From the NCBI GenBank assembly GCA_003550325.1, contig QKWP01000225.1, positions 9,850-73,849 of the forward strand: a stretch of DNA of 64,000 nt. Reading direction: 5' to 3'. This DNA comes from Gigaspora rosea (Eukaryota; Glomeromycota; Glomeromycetes; Diversisporales; Gigasporaceae). A program made the translations under genes and the position numbers. Of the stretch, positions 23,047-33,987 are shown one piece after another. Below the pieces are notes generated by a model. The model had not been told where the DNA came from, ran no database searches, and saw only the letters and a program-made list of their open reading frames with translations. Numbering within the stretch: the first letter of the stretch is position 1; each line of letters starts with the position of its first letter.

Positions 23047-24000
23047 GTTTAATTTTTAAAATATATAATCTTTAACAAACAACTTTATATTTATAATTTT
23101 TTTTTTACTCTTGTTTATTATTTTATTAGCATCATGCATTTTTGCATAATGTATGTAATCCAAATACTGATGTCGGCACAGGGTGTGCGATATTATATGA
23201 TTAATATGATCGGATTTTTGCCGATCAACATTTATACAGTAAATTTAAATCCCTACTATTTCTAAACCAGTGTGCCAATAAAAAATATATATATATTTTT
23301 TTTTTCTGATTCCTTATCTGTTATAGCATGCACTATAACGGTGCAGATCATGTTTAATTGCTTCGCAATATTAATCGAGTTTTACTGCTGATTTCAAAAT
23401 TAGTGGGACAACGTGAAAAATTTTTGTTGATCCGCAGTAAATTTTCGGTAATTTCATTTACCGAAAATTTACTGCGGATCAACAAAAATTTTTCACGTTG
23501 TCCCACTAATTTTGAAATCAGCTGTAATTCAGAAGTAATAGGGATTTGAAGTTACTATCTAAATAATCGTATAACATATTTAATATTGCACACCCCCAAC
23601 ACCCCCAACTTCGGCAACTTAGTGTTCCCGAAATACCGAAATTTATGATACTCTGTTTTGATCATTGTTTATTGGTTTAAAAAAGTCGATTTATATAACG
23701 TATGTACATGCACATTTACATTTTGTATAATATCAGGGTACTTATATTCCGATTTATATACCCTTTTAGCGTTAGGTTTCTATTTTAATTTTTTTGCTCG
23801 GTGTGAGTAATTTTTTGAAATCACAATATATAATTGTTTTTGCAATCCCGACCCGGAAATTGTCGGAACTGCAAAGTTGTAAATTACAGAATTAATAGTA
23901 GATAGGAATGAATACGTAAGTATTTTACGTAAAACCACGAGTTCATTGGTTTATTTTTAAGTAATTTTTATTACTGAGTTCGCTTTTTAAACATTACTGC
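23047..24000 (-). promoter_or_regulatory. shared 5' flank of P450 copy 2
   Basis: Homologous to the flanks of copies 1 and 3 (GATGTCGGCACAGGGTGTGC, GATCGGATTTTTGCCGATCA, TGCTTCGCAATATTAATCGA). Differs from copy 3 by the snapback insertion at 23385-23524 and by a duplicated ACACCCCCAAC. Likely holds the promoter; no defined site can be named. Confidence 0.55.
23385..23524. mobile_element. Tc1-type snapback, perfect 65-bp arms
   Basis: 23387-23451 and 23458-23522 are perfect reverse complements around a 6-nt loop. Just outside, CTG/CAG tips are flanked by TA. The tip GCTGATTTCAAAATTAGTGG resembles the termini of the Tc1-like element at 18989. The orthologous place upstream of P450 copy 3 (43652-43653) is an empty site with a single TA, so insertion happened after those copies separated. 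Confidence 0.92.
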
Positions 24001-24344
24001 AGTTTCATCTTATTTTTAAGAATATAGAAGTTTCATTGACATGGATCAAAGCTTTTACTTTGTTAAAAATCTTCATTGAATATTAAAAAAATTCTAATTT
24101 GAATTTAATCGTTGATATAGTTAATTAATATAATTATATATAGCTGCGAATAACATAAAGGTATTAAATGCATGTCACTTGCAGTTAATCTTTATCAATT
24201 GAAAACGAACAAATAAAACGAGATCACTATTTTTAGCAGGCTTACCGAATAATTGAGTTGTAGTAATAATTAATTTTTTGAATTAATTGCAATTTTTACT
24301 GCGATTTGCAAATGTGATAAAAGAAGTGATTTGACAATAATAGG

Positions 24345-24474
24345 GGGGTTTCAAAGTTAAAATCAGAGAATAATATTTTATTTTCCGATTTATATAATAC
24401 ACATAGTAAAAATGTCACTAAAAAGTCCTATTTATTATCGAATTGTGTCACTTATTTGTTAACTATGAAACCCC
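24345..24474. mobile_element. ~130-bp foldback MITE
   Basis: GGGGTTTCAAAGTTAA on the left and its counterpart TTAACTATGAAACCCC on the right form 16-bp inverted ends with one mismatch. Non-coding. It lies in the insertion that separates the 24.0-25.1-kb copy from its 16.1-16.9-kb homologue. Confidence 0.65.
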
Positions 24475-24857
24475 AATGTACGTAATTGCATAAAGAAATC
24501 AGATAATAAAGCGATTTCTTTCTTTTTTTTTTATAATCTGACAAAATTTCAAATCGTGCAAACTAGTGGACATAAAAGTGACGAACAAAACGACATAAAG
24601 ACCTTTTTTATACCTGCAAACGACGACAAGTATCCATGTAAATTATGTCCTCATGGATCACTGTACAATACTTGCAATACGTACATATATATATATAAAA
24701 ATAAAAAACAACATACCGATATATATAGCATATAATACATGTAATGCATATAAAAAAAAACATTAATATGTAACAATTTACTGTACGATTAGCTTCAAAT
24801 ACATTATCTGTTATGTACTGTACGTATAGTAACAAAGTTCATACGTAGTTAAAGCAA

Positions 24858-24938
24858 AAATTGCAATTAATTGCAATTATTACGTTATCAATTGAATTTA
24901 ATTTTTTCTTGATAATTGATAATAATTGCAATTAATTT
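24858..24938. repeat. AT-rich inverted repeat
   Basis: AATTAATTGCAATTATTA faces TAATAATTGCAATTAATT around about 40 bp. May be the remains of a foldback element. Confidence 0.5.
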
Positions 24939-25179
24939 TCGGTACTCCGGATTTTTAATATTTCAAATAAATTATGACAAATTAAATTTCTATTAAGGTT
25001 TAGCCTAGAAATACTAGTTGAGGTGCTCGAAGTTAATAAGTAATTAGTTAATTAAGCCAATTTCATTTGGTCGATACAAATCATGTGATTATGAAAATTA
25101 TCTAATGTTTAATTTTCGGATACAGAAACGATGTTAACCAAAGTTTTAACTTCAAAAAATTTTATCGGTTCTAGCAACT

Positions 25180-25180
<1 letters not shown>

Positions 25181-25258
<78 letters not shown>
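25181..25258. repeat. 78-nt poly(A) tract
   Basis: An uninterrupted run of 78 A. The length may be limited by assembly. It could be a retroposon tail on the plus strand, but no body or target duplication was recognised. Confidence 0.85.
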
Positions 25259-25259
<1 letters not shown>

Positions 25260-25563
25260 CGACCAAAGAAACAAAATAGAATGATATCATAAATAAGATT
25301 ATTAAACAATCTTGGACTTGGTATCTAAAAAAATTTTTTCATTAAATTTAAATAATATATTGTCACTATATAGACTAGCATAATATTGTAGGATCAAATA
25401 TTTTTTTTAATAAAAATAAAAGTCGTAAAATAATTTCTTGGTCAATTTTTACTTATTTTTCACTTTTTATTTCTTTGAAAACCCATCAATATTACATAAG
25501 ATTTATATGTTTAAGAATACGCGATTAAACAGTGATCAGACAATATAAAAGTGGACAATATTA

Positions 25564-25632
25564 GGCCACGCAAAGTTAATTTTTCGTTTTGCATAACCTA
25601 GGGCTTCAAAATTCCGGTCGGCGGCATGCGCT
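25564..25632 (+). mobile_element. Harbinger-type MITE, family H, left-end fragment
   Basis: TTA followed by GGCCACGCAAAGTTAATTTT.., identical in design to the family H ends. No matching right end nearby. Confidence 0.65.
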
Positions 25633-26120
25633 GATCCATGGCGTGATAATAGGAGAAATCATACAATCGTACGATATAACCAGTGAGAAAATATCCTAGG
25701 TAAAGAAATAATAGAAAAAAAAGCTTGGCGTGGAGCCTTTCACAATGTACACTTTGTCCTGTTAAGGTTGTTAAGGTAGGGAAACGTGGATCATTTTTAA
25801 TAGTGATCACGTTGTAATCATATGAAACGAGCAATCAACATAGATTTAACCAATCAAAATTAGCAATTTTTGTGTGACCTAAGGAAATATGGGTTCTCCT
25901 AAGTTTTAAATGATATAGGTTTAAAATTTTACTATAACAAATGCGAAACTTCAAATTACAAACCACAAAATTTTGGGGAATATTGGCTATAATCCTATAA
26001 ATTTTATTAGAAGTGTATATAAAATTTTGTTGTACCACATAAATCATGAAAATTGATCTACGTTCACCCTACTGTCACAAATTAAAAATTTGTGATAGTG
26101 AAAATCCGGGTGATAATCAA

Positions 26121-26384
26121 TTAATCGACAATCATTTCACCGACATAACATTTCACCGACAATTATTCACCGACACGTTCATTTTACCGACAGTTTATTT
26201 CACCGAAGCTCATCTCACCGACAAAGTAACTCTGGTTATTGTCGTTAGGGTCAGGGTAGAATTAGGTAGAATTAGGGCTAAAGTTAGGGTGCTTTTTGAA
26301 AAAAAACTTGTCGGTGAAATGAACTTTGGTGAAACAAACTGTCGGTAAAATGAACTTGTGGTGAAGTGATTGTCGGCGAAATAA
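26121..26384. mobile_element. foldback MITE with 15-16-nt periodic arms (family G)
   Basis: The left arm consists of consecutive units GACAATCATTTCACC, GACATAACATTTCACC, GACAATTATTCACC, GACACGTTCATTTTACC, GACAGTTTATTTCACC. The right arm is the inverted equivalent (GGTGAAATGAACTTTGGTG.., GTCGGTAAAATGAACTTGTG..). The centre has degenerate TTAGGG motifs (GTTAGGGTCAGGG). Half-copies of the right arm occur at 55253-55371 and 55931-56049. Confidence 0.8.
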
Positions 26385-26399
26385 TACGAAACCGAAAAT

Positions 26400-28090
26400 C
26401 CGACCCCTTCCTAATTTAAGATTCCTTTTCTATATTTAGTATTTAATTGTCATAGTAGATAGTTAATTTTCACGTTTGAACCTGTATTGACCGGTAGACC
26501 GGTGTTACTATCGGTTTGGGAGAGCACCAGAATATTGCATATTTAGCTACTTGGATAGTAGACAAAAATGTCTTTCGTACGTGGTGAGTGTATGAGTTAA
26601 CAATAGGGAAATCTAAAGGAAAGCGAGATACTTTGGCGTAAAAGGAATTAAATAAGGTTTATATATGACGAGGGGTAATAATTATGTGATCGAGATAAAG
26701 TGTATAGTTAATTAAGGGAGGGAATTAATGTATTATGTATAGTGATGTATCAATGTAAGGCTTAAATGTATCAATGATTCGGTTAATTAATGCAACGATC
26801 AATTTAATAATTCAACTTAAATTTATCAAACCATGCAATCAGTAATGTAATTAAACGATGTAATATAATAATTCACGGGAATCAATATCAAATTAAGAAG
26901 TTAATAAACAATTCAATTAGCATAGTTTAATGCTAACAAGCAGTATTGAGAATTCGACAATACAAAAATAAAGATTTATAAGTTGCCTTCGGCTTTGAAA
27001 TGCCTACAAACTTATAATTTAGAGTTTATTAAGCAGAGCGAAGTCTGAGAAATCTTTATTAAAGCAAATCCTTGGGCTTAATATACATAATCGTTATACA
27101 TAAATAATTTAAACTAGTCTATAGTCAGAATATTCTCATTCCTGTCATTCTGTCTTTATCACAGTTTTAATTTTACACGACAATATTCTTTGAATCAATC
27201 GTATGGTTCCTTATACGCCAAGAACAAGGCGGTAATAATTGAATGCTTCAATTGCATTCATCCTTTCCATAGATTTCTCACTGTGTGGTTCCCCCTTGAA
27301 GGAGGGCGATTTGGTAATATTTAAATGCTTCATTTGCATTCGTTCCTAAGAGAAGCAAATTTAATTCATACAGAATTGTTTTATGCACTATGAATATTAC
27401 GTAATGAAAAGACCCTGGAAATGATTCGTTATAGGATTATGTAAAGCAGGGGTTCGCTTTATCCATCTATGCAGCATGATTAAGTAATAAGAGAAATAAA
27501 AATAATAGATTGAAGATATAAATAAAGAAAGATAATCAAGAAAAAGAAACATAGTACGAGAGTACAGTTAAAAGAAAGTTCAGGGGCGATTGATGCAGTG
27601 ATAATCGGTCAATTAACATGGGTGAAATAGAAATTATAGTTGTCAGAGGGTAGCACCAGCTAAAGAATAGTTATCAAGTGATAACACCGGTATGTGATTT
27701 TGCTTCTTTTAATTAAATTACCTCACCACATTAACGTAATAGCACGTACATGTGGTAAGAGGCGCGGATTACGAAACTTCTTGATAACACGGTAACGTGT
27801 TAGGCTTAGCTGCCTCAACACCTAATGTGTAAAACAGCACTATATCGTGCCAAATAACACGTTAGCATGTCTACTAATTAGTTCGAATGTATATAAATGA
27901 TCCACTTCAGTTTCAGAGTTTTTGGAATTAGTTACCCTTTGCTCAATAAATAATGTATGCTCTCCAAAACCTTCTTTAAATAAAAATACATTCGTTTTAT
28001 AATAAATGCCTAATAAATCATAAATATCTGCATCCCCTAAATTATTACCAAATTCATGCGATCTTGTTAAGTCAACCATTGGAGTTAAAC
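26400..28090. other. unclassified spacer, less AT-rich than average
   Basis: No recognisable gene. The last 250 bp (27840-28090), read on the minus strand, continues the acetyl-CoA synthetase frame but is unlike that enzyme (..[16 protein letters not shown].., ..[14 protein letters not shown]..). It may be an exon of another gene or part of a transposon fused to the pseudogene. Confidence 0.4.
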
Positions 28091-28620
28091 TCGGCAAGAA
28101 AGTACCAAGCTCACCCATTACGATGGTTATACTACCTTCAGATACACCAATAACTGCTGTTTTTGCAGCCGTAGGATGAGCATCTAAAGCTGATTCAATC
28201 TCTGCAGTTGATATTCTATGACCTGATACATTTATAACATCATCCACACGTCAACGAATTCAATAATAACTATTTCGATCTCGAATGACACTATTACCTG
28301 TAAAATAATAACCTTTATAGGGCTTTAAATATGTACTAAATATCGATTATGGTCGTTGTAAATTGTGCGTGCTATTGATGGCCAAGATTTGCGTATGACC
28401 AAACCACCCTCTGCCTCCGTTGTTGCTATCTCTTTACCAGTGGTTGAATCCAATACAACAAGATCGATAACAAAGAAAGGTAACGTCGCCGAACCAGGCT
28501 TTGTTAAGATTGCATAGTGTAAGGATGAAATAACTCTCGATCCAGTTTTTGTTTACCAATATGTATCAATTATTGAACAACCATTTTTACCAACAATATC
28601 ATTATGGTTGTTGATTGATT

Positions 28621-29289
28621 CCCCGAAAGTTAGTTCCCCACAAGCTCATTTTTCTGATACTATATCCCTAACAGAATGTTTCATCTACAGCATTTTTTGT
28701 TGACAGAATCTTTCCTCAACATACTATGTTTTCGACCTTCCCTTTTCTTAACAGACATATTTTCGAAAAGACATTTTACTAACATGACGTATTTCAGAAA
28801 AAATATTTTTACGACATGACTTGCTTCTGACATCTTTTTCTGACAAGATCATTCACCGATTAGAAATATAATTATTAAGTAGAATGATATATTCGTGTTC
28901 ATCACATCTCATGATTATGCACTCGACCTAAATTAGGGTTAGGGTTAGGGTTAGATTAGGGTTAGATGATAGTATAATTTAGGCCGAGTTGATAGTGCTA
29001 GTAAATAAATGACGTAGTTGGATGATTTTACGTGATGTGATGATCACTGGGTTTATCGTTTTTGTCAGAAAAAGTGCATTCAATAAAACTTAGTGTCAGT
29101 GAAAAGTCAAATTAGAAATATGTCATGTCAGATAAATGTCTTGTCAAAAATATGAGATGTCAAGGAAAGGGGATGTCGAAAGCATAGTATGTTGAGGGAA
29201 GATTCTGTTAACAAAAAGTGCTGTAGGTGAAAGATTCTGTCGAGGATATAGTGTCAGAAAAATGAGCTGGCGGGAACTAACTTTCGGGG
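28621..29289. mobile_element. 669-bp foldback MITE, 16-nt periodic arms, telomere-like core
   Basis: Ends CCCCGAAAGTTAGTTCCC and its inverted counterpart frame arms of about 200 bp. Read inwards from the right end the arm is a chain of 16-nt units beginning GACA, TACA or AACA (GACAGAATCTTTCACC, TACAGCACTTTTTGTT, AACAGAATCTTCCCTC, AACATACTATGCTTTC, GACATCCCCTTTCCTT, GACATCTCATATTTTT). The centre has (TTAGGG)n at 28933-28965. It splits the acetyl-CoA synthetase pseudogene. No clear target duplication. Confidence 0.88.
28933..28965 (+). repeat. interstitial TTAGGG repeat
   Basis: Three perfect TTAGGG units, then TTAGAT and TTAGGGTTAG, in the loop of the MITE at 28621-29289. Same unit as common fungal telomeres, but internal to a transposon. 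Confidence 0.9.
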
Positions 29290-29678
29290 AATTATACTGT
29301 AATCCATCATTTTACTATTTCCAAGATTAGAATCAATTGGTTTATCAACTGATGCGATAATTCTTAAACTTGAAATATCATGACAATAAATATATTCATG
29401 ACCAAATCTATGTAATAAACGAATAGCAGTCGGGGCAGTATAGAAATGTGTAATCCTTATGCTTGACAACAACTTCACAATAACGACTCAGTGTAGGATG
29501 AAGAGTGTTGATTCAAACAAGACACTAGTATCTCCACATGCCAATGGACCATAGCCACGAGTACCAATCATGGCCTGCTGCACTTTCAAGAATGTCCCTT
29601 ATTAGCGGCAATGAGTAACTGTAACATAAGTATGTCCAGTAATCCAACCAATATCAGCCATACAACCAACTAGTAACT

Positions 29679-30146
29679 TGAACCAGGTAACAAAATCGTC
29701 AATCGGTTAACTTACCCGACATAACTGAGCATAATCAGTTAACCAAGATTTTTTCGGTTGGCCCGGGTCAACCGAATTATCCAAGTTAACTGGCTCAACC
29801 GAGTAGTGATTTGAGCTGAGAAAAATTTGTTAATCGGTTAACCGATTGATGTCAAACGATTGCAACCGATTAAGATTACTTCAAGTTTTACTTTCAGGAA
29901 TTATTAGACCTTACTCAAATTTTTGTCTTTGTTCATTCATTTTCTTTTCGGAACTTTTCAGAATCTTTGCTTATTCCTGATATCATTTACATTTTGTAAC
30001 CGATTATTGATTCTTGGTTGCACAGGTCAACTGATTATCGATTCTCAACTGGTTGTACAGGTCAACCAATTAAGCATTTGCTCAACTGGGTTACCTGAAA
30101 TTTATTCAGTTCGGGTCAGTTAACTGATTATAGCCCAACCGGTTCA
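29679..30146. repeat. degenerate palindrome-rich repeat (GGTTAACC motifs)
   Basis: Multiple copies of CGGTTAAC/GTTAACYGATTA-like palindromes occur in both orientations between TTGAACCAGG (left) and CCGGTTCAA (right). It looks like a worn DNA transposon inserted at the 5' side of the acetyl-CoA synthetase pseudogene. Superfamily uncertain. Confidence 0.5.
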
Positions 30147-30207
30147 AATCGCTACAACCAATGATATCACCTTCATGATAATCAAATAAAATAATATTAA
30201 GACTTAC

Positions 30208-30726
30208 TTCATCATTTGAATGAACTACATTAATACCAAAAAGTCATCCAGCGGCTGAATTTGGTACGATCTCATCGAACATTAATTTAAGAAAAACATC
30301 TATAAATAATTTAAAGCACCCATATAAATAATAGAATTCTAATATGAGTTTAATTTGAGACATCGAACAATTAATGACCTACCAGTTCGTAAAAACATTC
30401 ACCTTAGCAAACACTAGGTCAGTGATTACGCAAACTTATTTTCCTTGAAAATAAATCTACAAATATAAAATAATAACCATTTTTTTTAAAAATTTCAACT
30501 TTACAATTTAAATATGAATAAAGTTTTACTTTTATAACGCCATCCTTTTCAAAATATTCTTTGCAACGTAAATAAAGCTTATTATTTCCTCCTCATTTCA
30601 TAAGATGCGATATTGGCATACTAAAGAATGAGATTGAGTAAATGTCTTTAAGAGAGTCTGGAACTTTGTAGCTTACATAATTGTAAATTATTAACCAACA
30701 ATCGTTAGGAAAGTTATGAAACCCAT
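30208..30726 (-). pseudogene. P450 5' fragment (exons 1-3), decayed
   Basis: Aligns with exons 1-3 of copies 1-3: ATG at 30726, PDSLKDI (here ..SRLSLKDI-like), CKEYFEKDGVIK ending at 30530, CLRT.. exon 2 near 30.4 kb, and exon 3 (FGINVVHSN, donor at 30207). The first hydrophobic segment carries a deletion that brings in-frame TAA TAA after about 11 codons. Exons 4-13 are absent; the fragment stops where the repeat and acetyl-CoA synthetase remnant begin. Confidence 0.85.
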
Positions 30727-30769
30727 GTTTAAATATCTAGTCTTTAAAAACAACTTTTATTTTATAATT

Positions 30770-31290
30770 TTTCCTCAAGCTTATTATTTAAGTATTATTA
30801 AAGGGTTGCATTACTAATTAGCTATAATTCCTAACAGCTAACCTAACCTTAATATATAAAACCAATGCAGTATGGTATAGGTTTTAAAAGGAGTATTTTA
30901 CACATCAAATATACAAATTTAAATTTTGATTATACTAATCATCTAGTCTTTTAGGGTAATCAAAAATTTGATGATATATTATACATTTTGAAATCACAAG
31001 CCTACCCATTTGTATAGACTCTTGTGTGAAAAAATAGTACAATTCGTTCTTTACACAATTTTGAGCCATTCTTTAAAAGGGATAAATACAACCTACTGTT
31101 GTAGTTAAACCAAAAAAATGCTTTTAACTGGCTTGATCTACTTACTAATTTCATTCTATCCTGAAACTAGATTTTCTCCTATAGTAATGAGACTTAAGGA
31201 TATTTATATATTAGAACACACTTGAAACTTGTTTTTGATGCGACCATAAAAATGCTAAAGTATTTATTGTACCATCCTAGCCATTGCTAT
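30770..31290. repeat. duplicated segment, pair of 54345-54975
   Basis: Long collinear match with 54.35-54.97 kb (AAAGGGTTGCATTA, TAATATATAAAACCAATGCA, GACTCTTGTGTGA, CTAGATTTTCTCCTATA). It lies immediately 5' of a P450 fragment, so it belongs to the P450 flank. Confidence 0.85.
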
Positions 31291-32097
31291 GGGAGTTTTT
31301 AACGTTCTTCTTATTTTTTTATAATTTAAAAGATTATACGAAGGCGGCTTGCCAGAGGCGTGACTTGGTGATTTAACCCGATTTGGTATAAACATGACTT
31401 GTGTATTAATATAGTCCGATATTTTTATATTATAATCCCCAGATTCTCTCTAGAAGAAGAGCTAAAATAACCTTCTTTTATACTTTACAAATATATGGGA
31501 ATCACTAATCTAACATTATAGAATATTATGTAAACTACGAGACTAAAATCATACGATATTCTTATCTACGACGCTATCATGCGTATAATACGATAGATTG
31601 TATGATTTCTAAATCATTCAGCTGTAAGCCAAGCCCCGTTCAATAAGAGCATGCATGATCGATTATGCACGATTAATTATATGCATTGTCAATCAATTAT
31701 CCATGAACTCTATGTAGCTCACCTACAAAAAATTTTCCAGTCATGTGTCTTTTTGTGCCGCAAACTAGGCGCAAACCAATTGAATTTTAGGATCAGATGT
31801 AACATAAAAATTGCGCTTTTTATGATTACTTATAAAAAATCACTAATAACTCCGAAGTTTGTATATGAAATCGTCTACTGCGCATTAACAAAAAAATTCT
31901 TTGCAAAATTTTGGTATCTGTAGCACTCTAACCAAGTATCTAACCCAAACCCTAACCACTCGATTTATTACTTTAATTCTTTCACTTTATTTGATTGTTT
32001 TGATTGGTTTGATTTTCACGTTATACATGATCTCAAATTTTGATTGGTTTGTGCCACAAAAAAGTCTCATGACTGGAAAATTTTTTGTGGATGAGCT

Positions 32098-32882
32098 TAG
32101 GGTGTCCAGGATTATGATATTAGCATAATTTAGCATAATTCGAGTTCGCTAGAATTATTGTGCTAGCAGCAGAATTCAGCATAATTTGCATTTTCTAGCA
32201 TAAATTTTAGCATAATTTGAGTATTTTTGATAAAATTTTTAACAAAAATTGCAGTTTTAGTTATTATATATATATACGGTACAGAGAAAACCTTATTATT
32301 TCATATAATACATAAGTTTATACCAGGAACATAGTTATAACAAAGTGTATAGTTAACTGCTAGGATGGTGTCAGCAAAAACTTGCTTTTGATTGGCATGT
32401 TGATGGGCTTTGTTAGTGCAACGTACTGCTATTGTACAGTACTTATATGAGCATACTGAATTTGATATTCATATTATTTTGAGATAGCTGTAATATCATA
32501 TGATCATATGATGAAACAAAATCAGGTGAGAATGTTACGTGTTATTTCTCAATTTTCACCGATCATAAAATGACCCAGGTCAATTTGTGGTGCAGGCATG
32601 AGACCACAGCAATATAATAAACTACTAATAATAGTTACATATTATTAATAATAACAATGACGATAATTATAATTATTAATAATCACATTGACATTTGTAT
32701 CAAAAAATTCGAATAAATATAATTCGTAAATAGTTATTTTTAAAAATTTTACATTATAAAAACTATAAAATTTATTAATTTAAAAAAAATTTTTTAAGAA
32801 AATCATTAGCATTAAAAGCATAATATTATATCATTAGCAAGCATAATTTACTATCATTAGCAGCAGAATTCTGGACACCCTA
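32098..32882. mobile_element. hAT MITE with TAGCATAATT subterminal repeats
   Basis: Ends TAGGGTGTCCAG and CTGGACACCCTA. Target copies are GATGAGCT (32090-32097) and GGTGAGCT (the latter split by the next insertion), 7 of 8 identical. TAGCATAATT and ATTAGCA are repeated densely inside both ends. Inserted in the right arm of the element at 31707-33083. Confidence 0.82.
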
Positions 32883-32886
32883 GGTG

Positions 32887-33069
32887 TAGGGTTCAGAATG
32901 GGCCAGCCCGTTAGGCCCGTTGGGCTTTTTTTAAAAATTAATTTGGACCATGTCTCATAGTGCTAGTCACATGATAATTTATCATGTGACTGGCACTTTT
33001 ACGACGTGGCCCAAATTAACTTTTTAAAAAAGCCCAACGGGCTAACGGGCTGGCCCATTCCGAACCCTA
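32887..33069. mobile_element. hAT MITE, 183 bp, perfect 8-bp target duplication
   Basis: Ends TAGGGTTCAGAATGGGCCAG and the inverted TAGGGTTCGGAATGGGCCAG, flanked by CCTAGGTG at 32879-32886 and 33070-33077. The two arms cover nearly the whole element, with a second hairpin GTCACATGATAATTTATCAT.. in the middle. The target is the right tip of the hAT at 32098-32882. Confidence 0.93.
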
Positions 33070-33587
33070 CCTAGGTGAGCTACTCATAATTATGGACCAT
33101 CGGATGTCATATAATATATGGCGCAGCGTACTCTAAATGATCAACCGATATTTGAAATGCTATCATTTAGTAGTACATATAGCAATAAAATTTGTCAAAT
33201 TTAGTTAATTCTTTCTAGAACATATTGATATTAATTACGTATGTTATGAAGGGCAAATTCGATCTATATAATCAAAAGTTGAGGCTGTGCTTGATGTCTA
33301 TTTTTATTTTTTTTATTTTTATACTTATATATATTTTCTATTTTTAAATATTACATTGAAGCGTTACCATTTATAGTAAGGCTGTGACTCGATAGAGTTG
33401 AATGAGTCAATGGAGTCGAAAAACTCGATGGAGTCAAAAAAGTTCATAGACTCAATTGAATCCATTGAATCGATTTTTAGTCTGTAATAAAAAGTATATA
33501 AGGGCTGAAAGTTCATTGAAGGAAAGAGTAGTTCACAACCGTGGAGGATAGTTCTAGTTAGTTTAAGTTCCCATAGAAGGATAGTTT

Positions 33588-33987
33588 CAAGAACACTGAA
33601 CTTAGTGATTATTCCGAATTGTGTCACCCTCGAATTAATCACGTGTTAATTTTGATTGGCCAGATAAACATAAACAAAATCAGGTGACGTTTATCAATTA
33701 CATGATATATGTGATATGTGTAACCATTATGAATATTTCCTTAGGGTTTGGGTTAGTAACGGAAGGTTAGGGTTAGTGGGTGGATAGGTTAGGGTTAGTA
33801 CCGGATAGATTATGGTTAGTGGCAGATAGGTCAGGGTTATTAGCCGTTTACTCACAAAAAGTTTTCTTGGTTCGATTTCGTATTAAATGCACCTGATTTT
33901 GTTTATCTTTTTCTGGCCAATCAAAATCAGATGTGATTATTTCGAGGGTAACATAATTCGCAATAATCACTGAGTTCAGTGTTCTTT
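33588..33987. mobile_element. ~400-bp MITE with TTAGGG minisatellite core
   Basis: AAGAACACTGAACTTAGTGA on the left and AAGAACACTGAACTCAGTGA on the right (opposite strand) begin arms of about 100 bp that include GATTGGCCAGA and AACAAAATCAGGTG. The centre holds about four units of roughly 24 bp of the form GGTTAGGGTTAGTRNCGGATA. Confidence 0.78.

Larger units (their letters stand above)
28120..29670 (-). pseudogene. acetyl-CoA synthetase fragment, interrupted
   Basis: Minus-strand remnants in correct order of an AMP-forming acetyl-CoA synthetase (acetate + ATP + CoA to acetyl-CoA). MADIGWITGHTYVTV is at about 29.66-29.6 kb, then ITHFYTAPTAIRLLHRFGHE and SSLRIIASVDKPI (29.47-29.31), IIDTYW-stop-TKTGS (about 28.57, the family's YWQTETG), TKPGSATLPFF, EGGLVIRKSWPSIARTIYND (28.5-28.35), and [20 protein letters not shown] (28.25-28.19). 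The C-terminal lysine motif region is absent. The gene is broken by in-frame stops, several frame changes and the MITE at 28621-29289. No upstream exons were found. A degenerate repeat (29679-30146) adjoins its 5' side. Confidence 0.88.
31707..33083. mobile_element. outermost of three nested MITEs
   Basis: The left end GTAGCTCACCTACAAAAAAT and the counterpart at 32068-32097 (ATTTTTTGTGGATGAGCT) pair over about 95 bp. The right tip AGCTAC was pushed to 33078-33083 by two later hAT insertions. TA lies at each tip (31708-31709, 33081-33082), which could be a Tc1/mariner target duplication. Non-coding; short open frames inside have no motifs. Confidence 0.65.

Noticed and set aside
25109..25309. 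Open frame rich in phenylalanine
   Set aside because: Translation of the 78-nt poly(A) tract on the complement; not a gene.
28933..28965. Chromosome end
   Set aside because: Only a few TTAGGG units, centred in a foldback MITE, with ordinary sequence on both sides.
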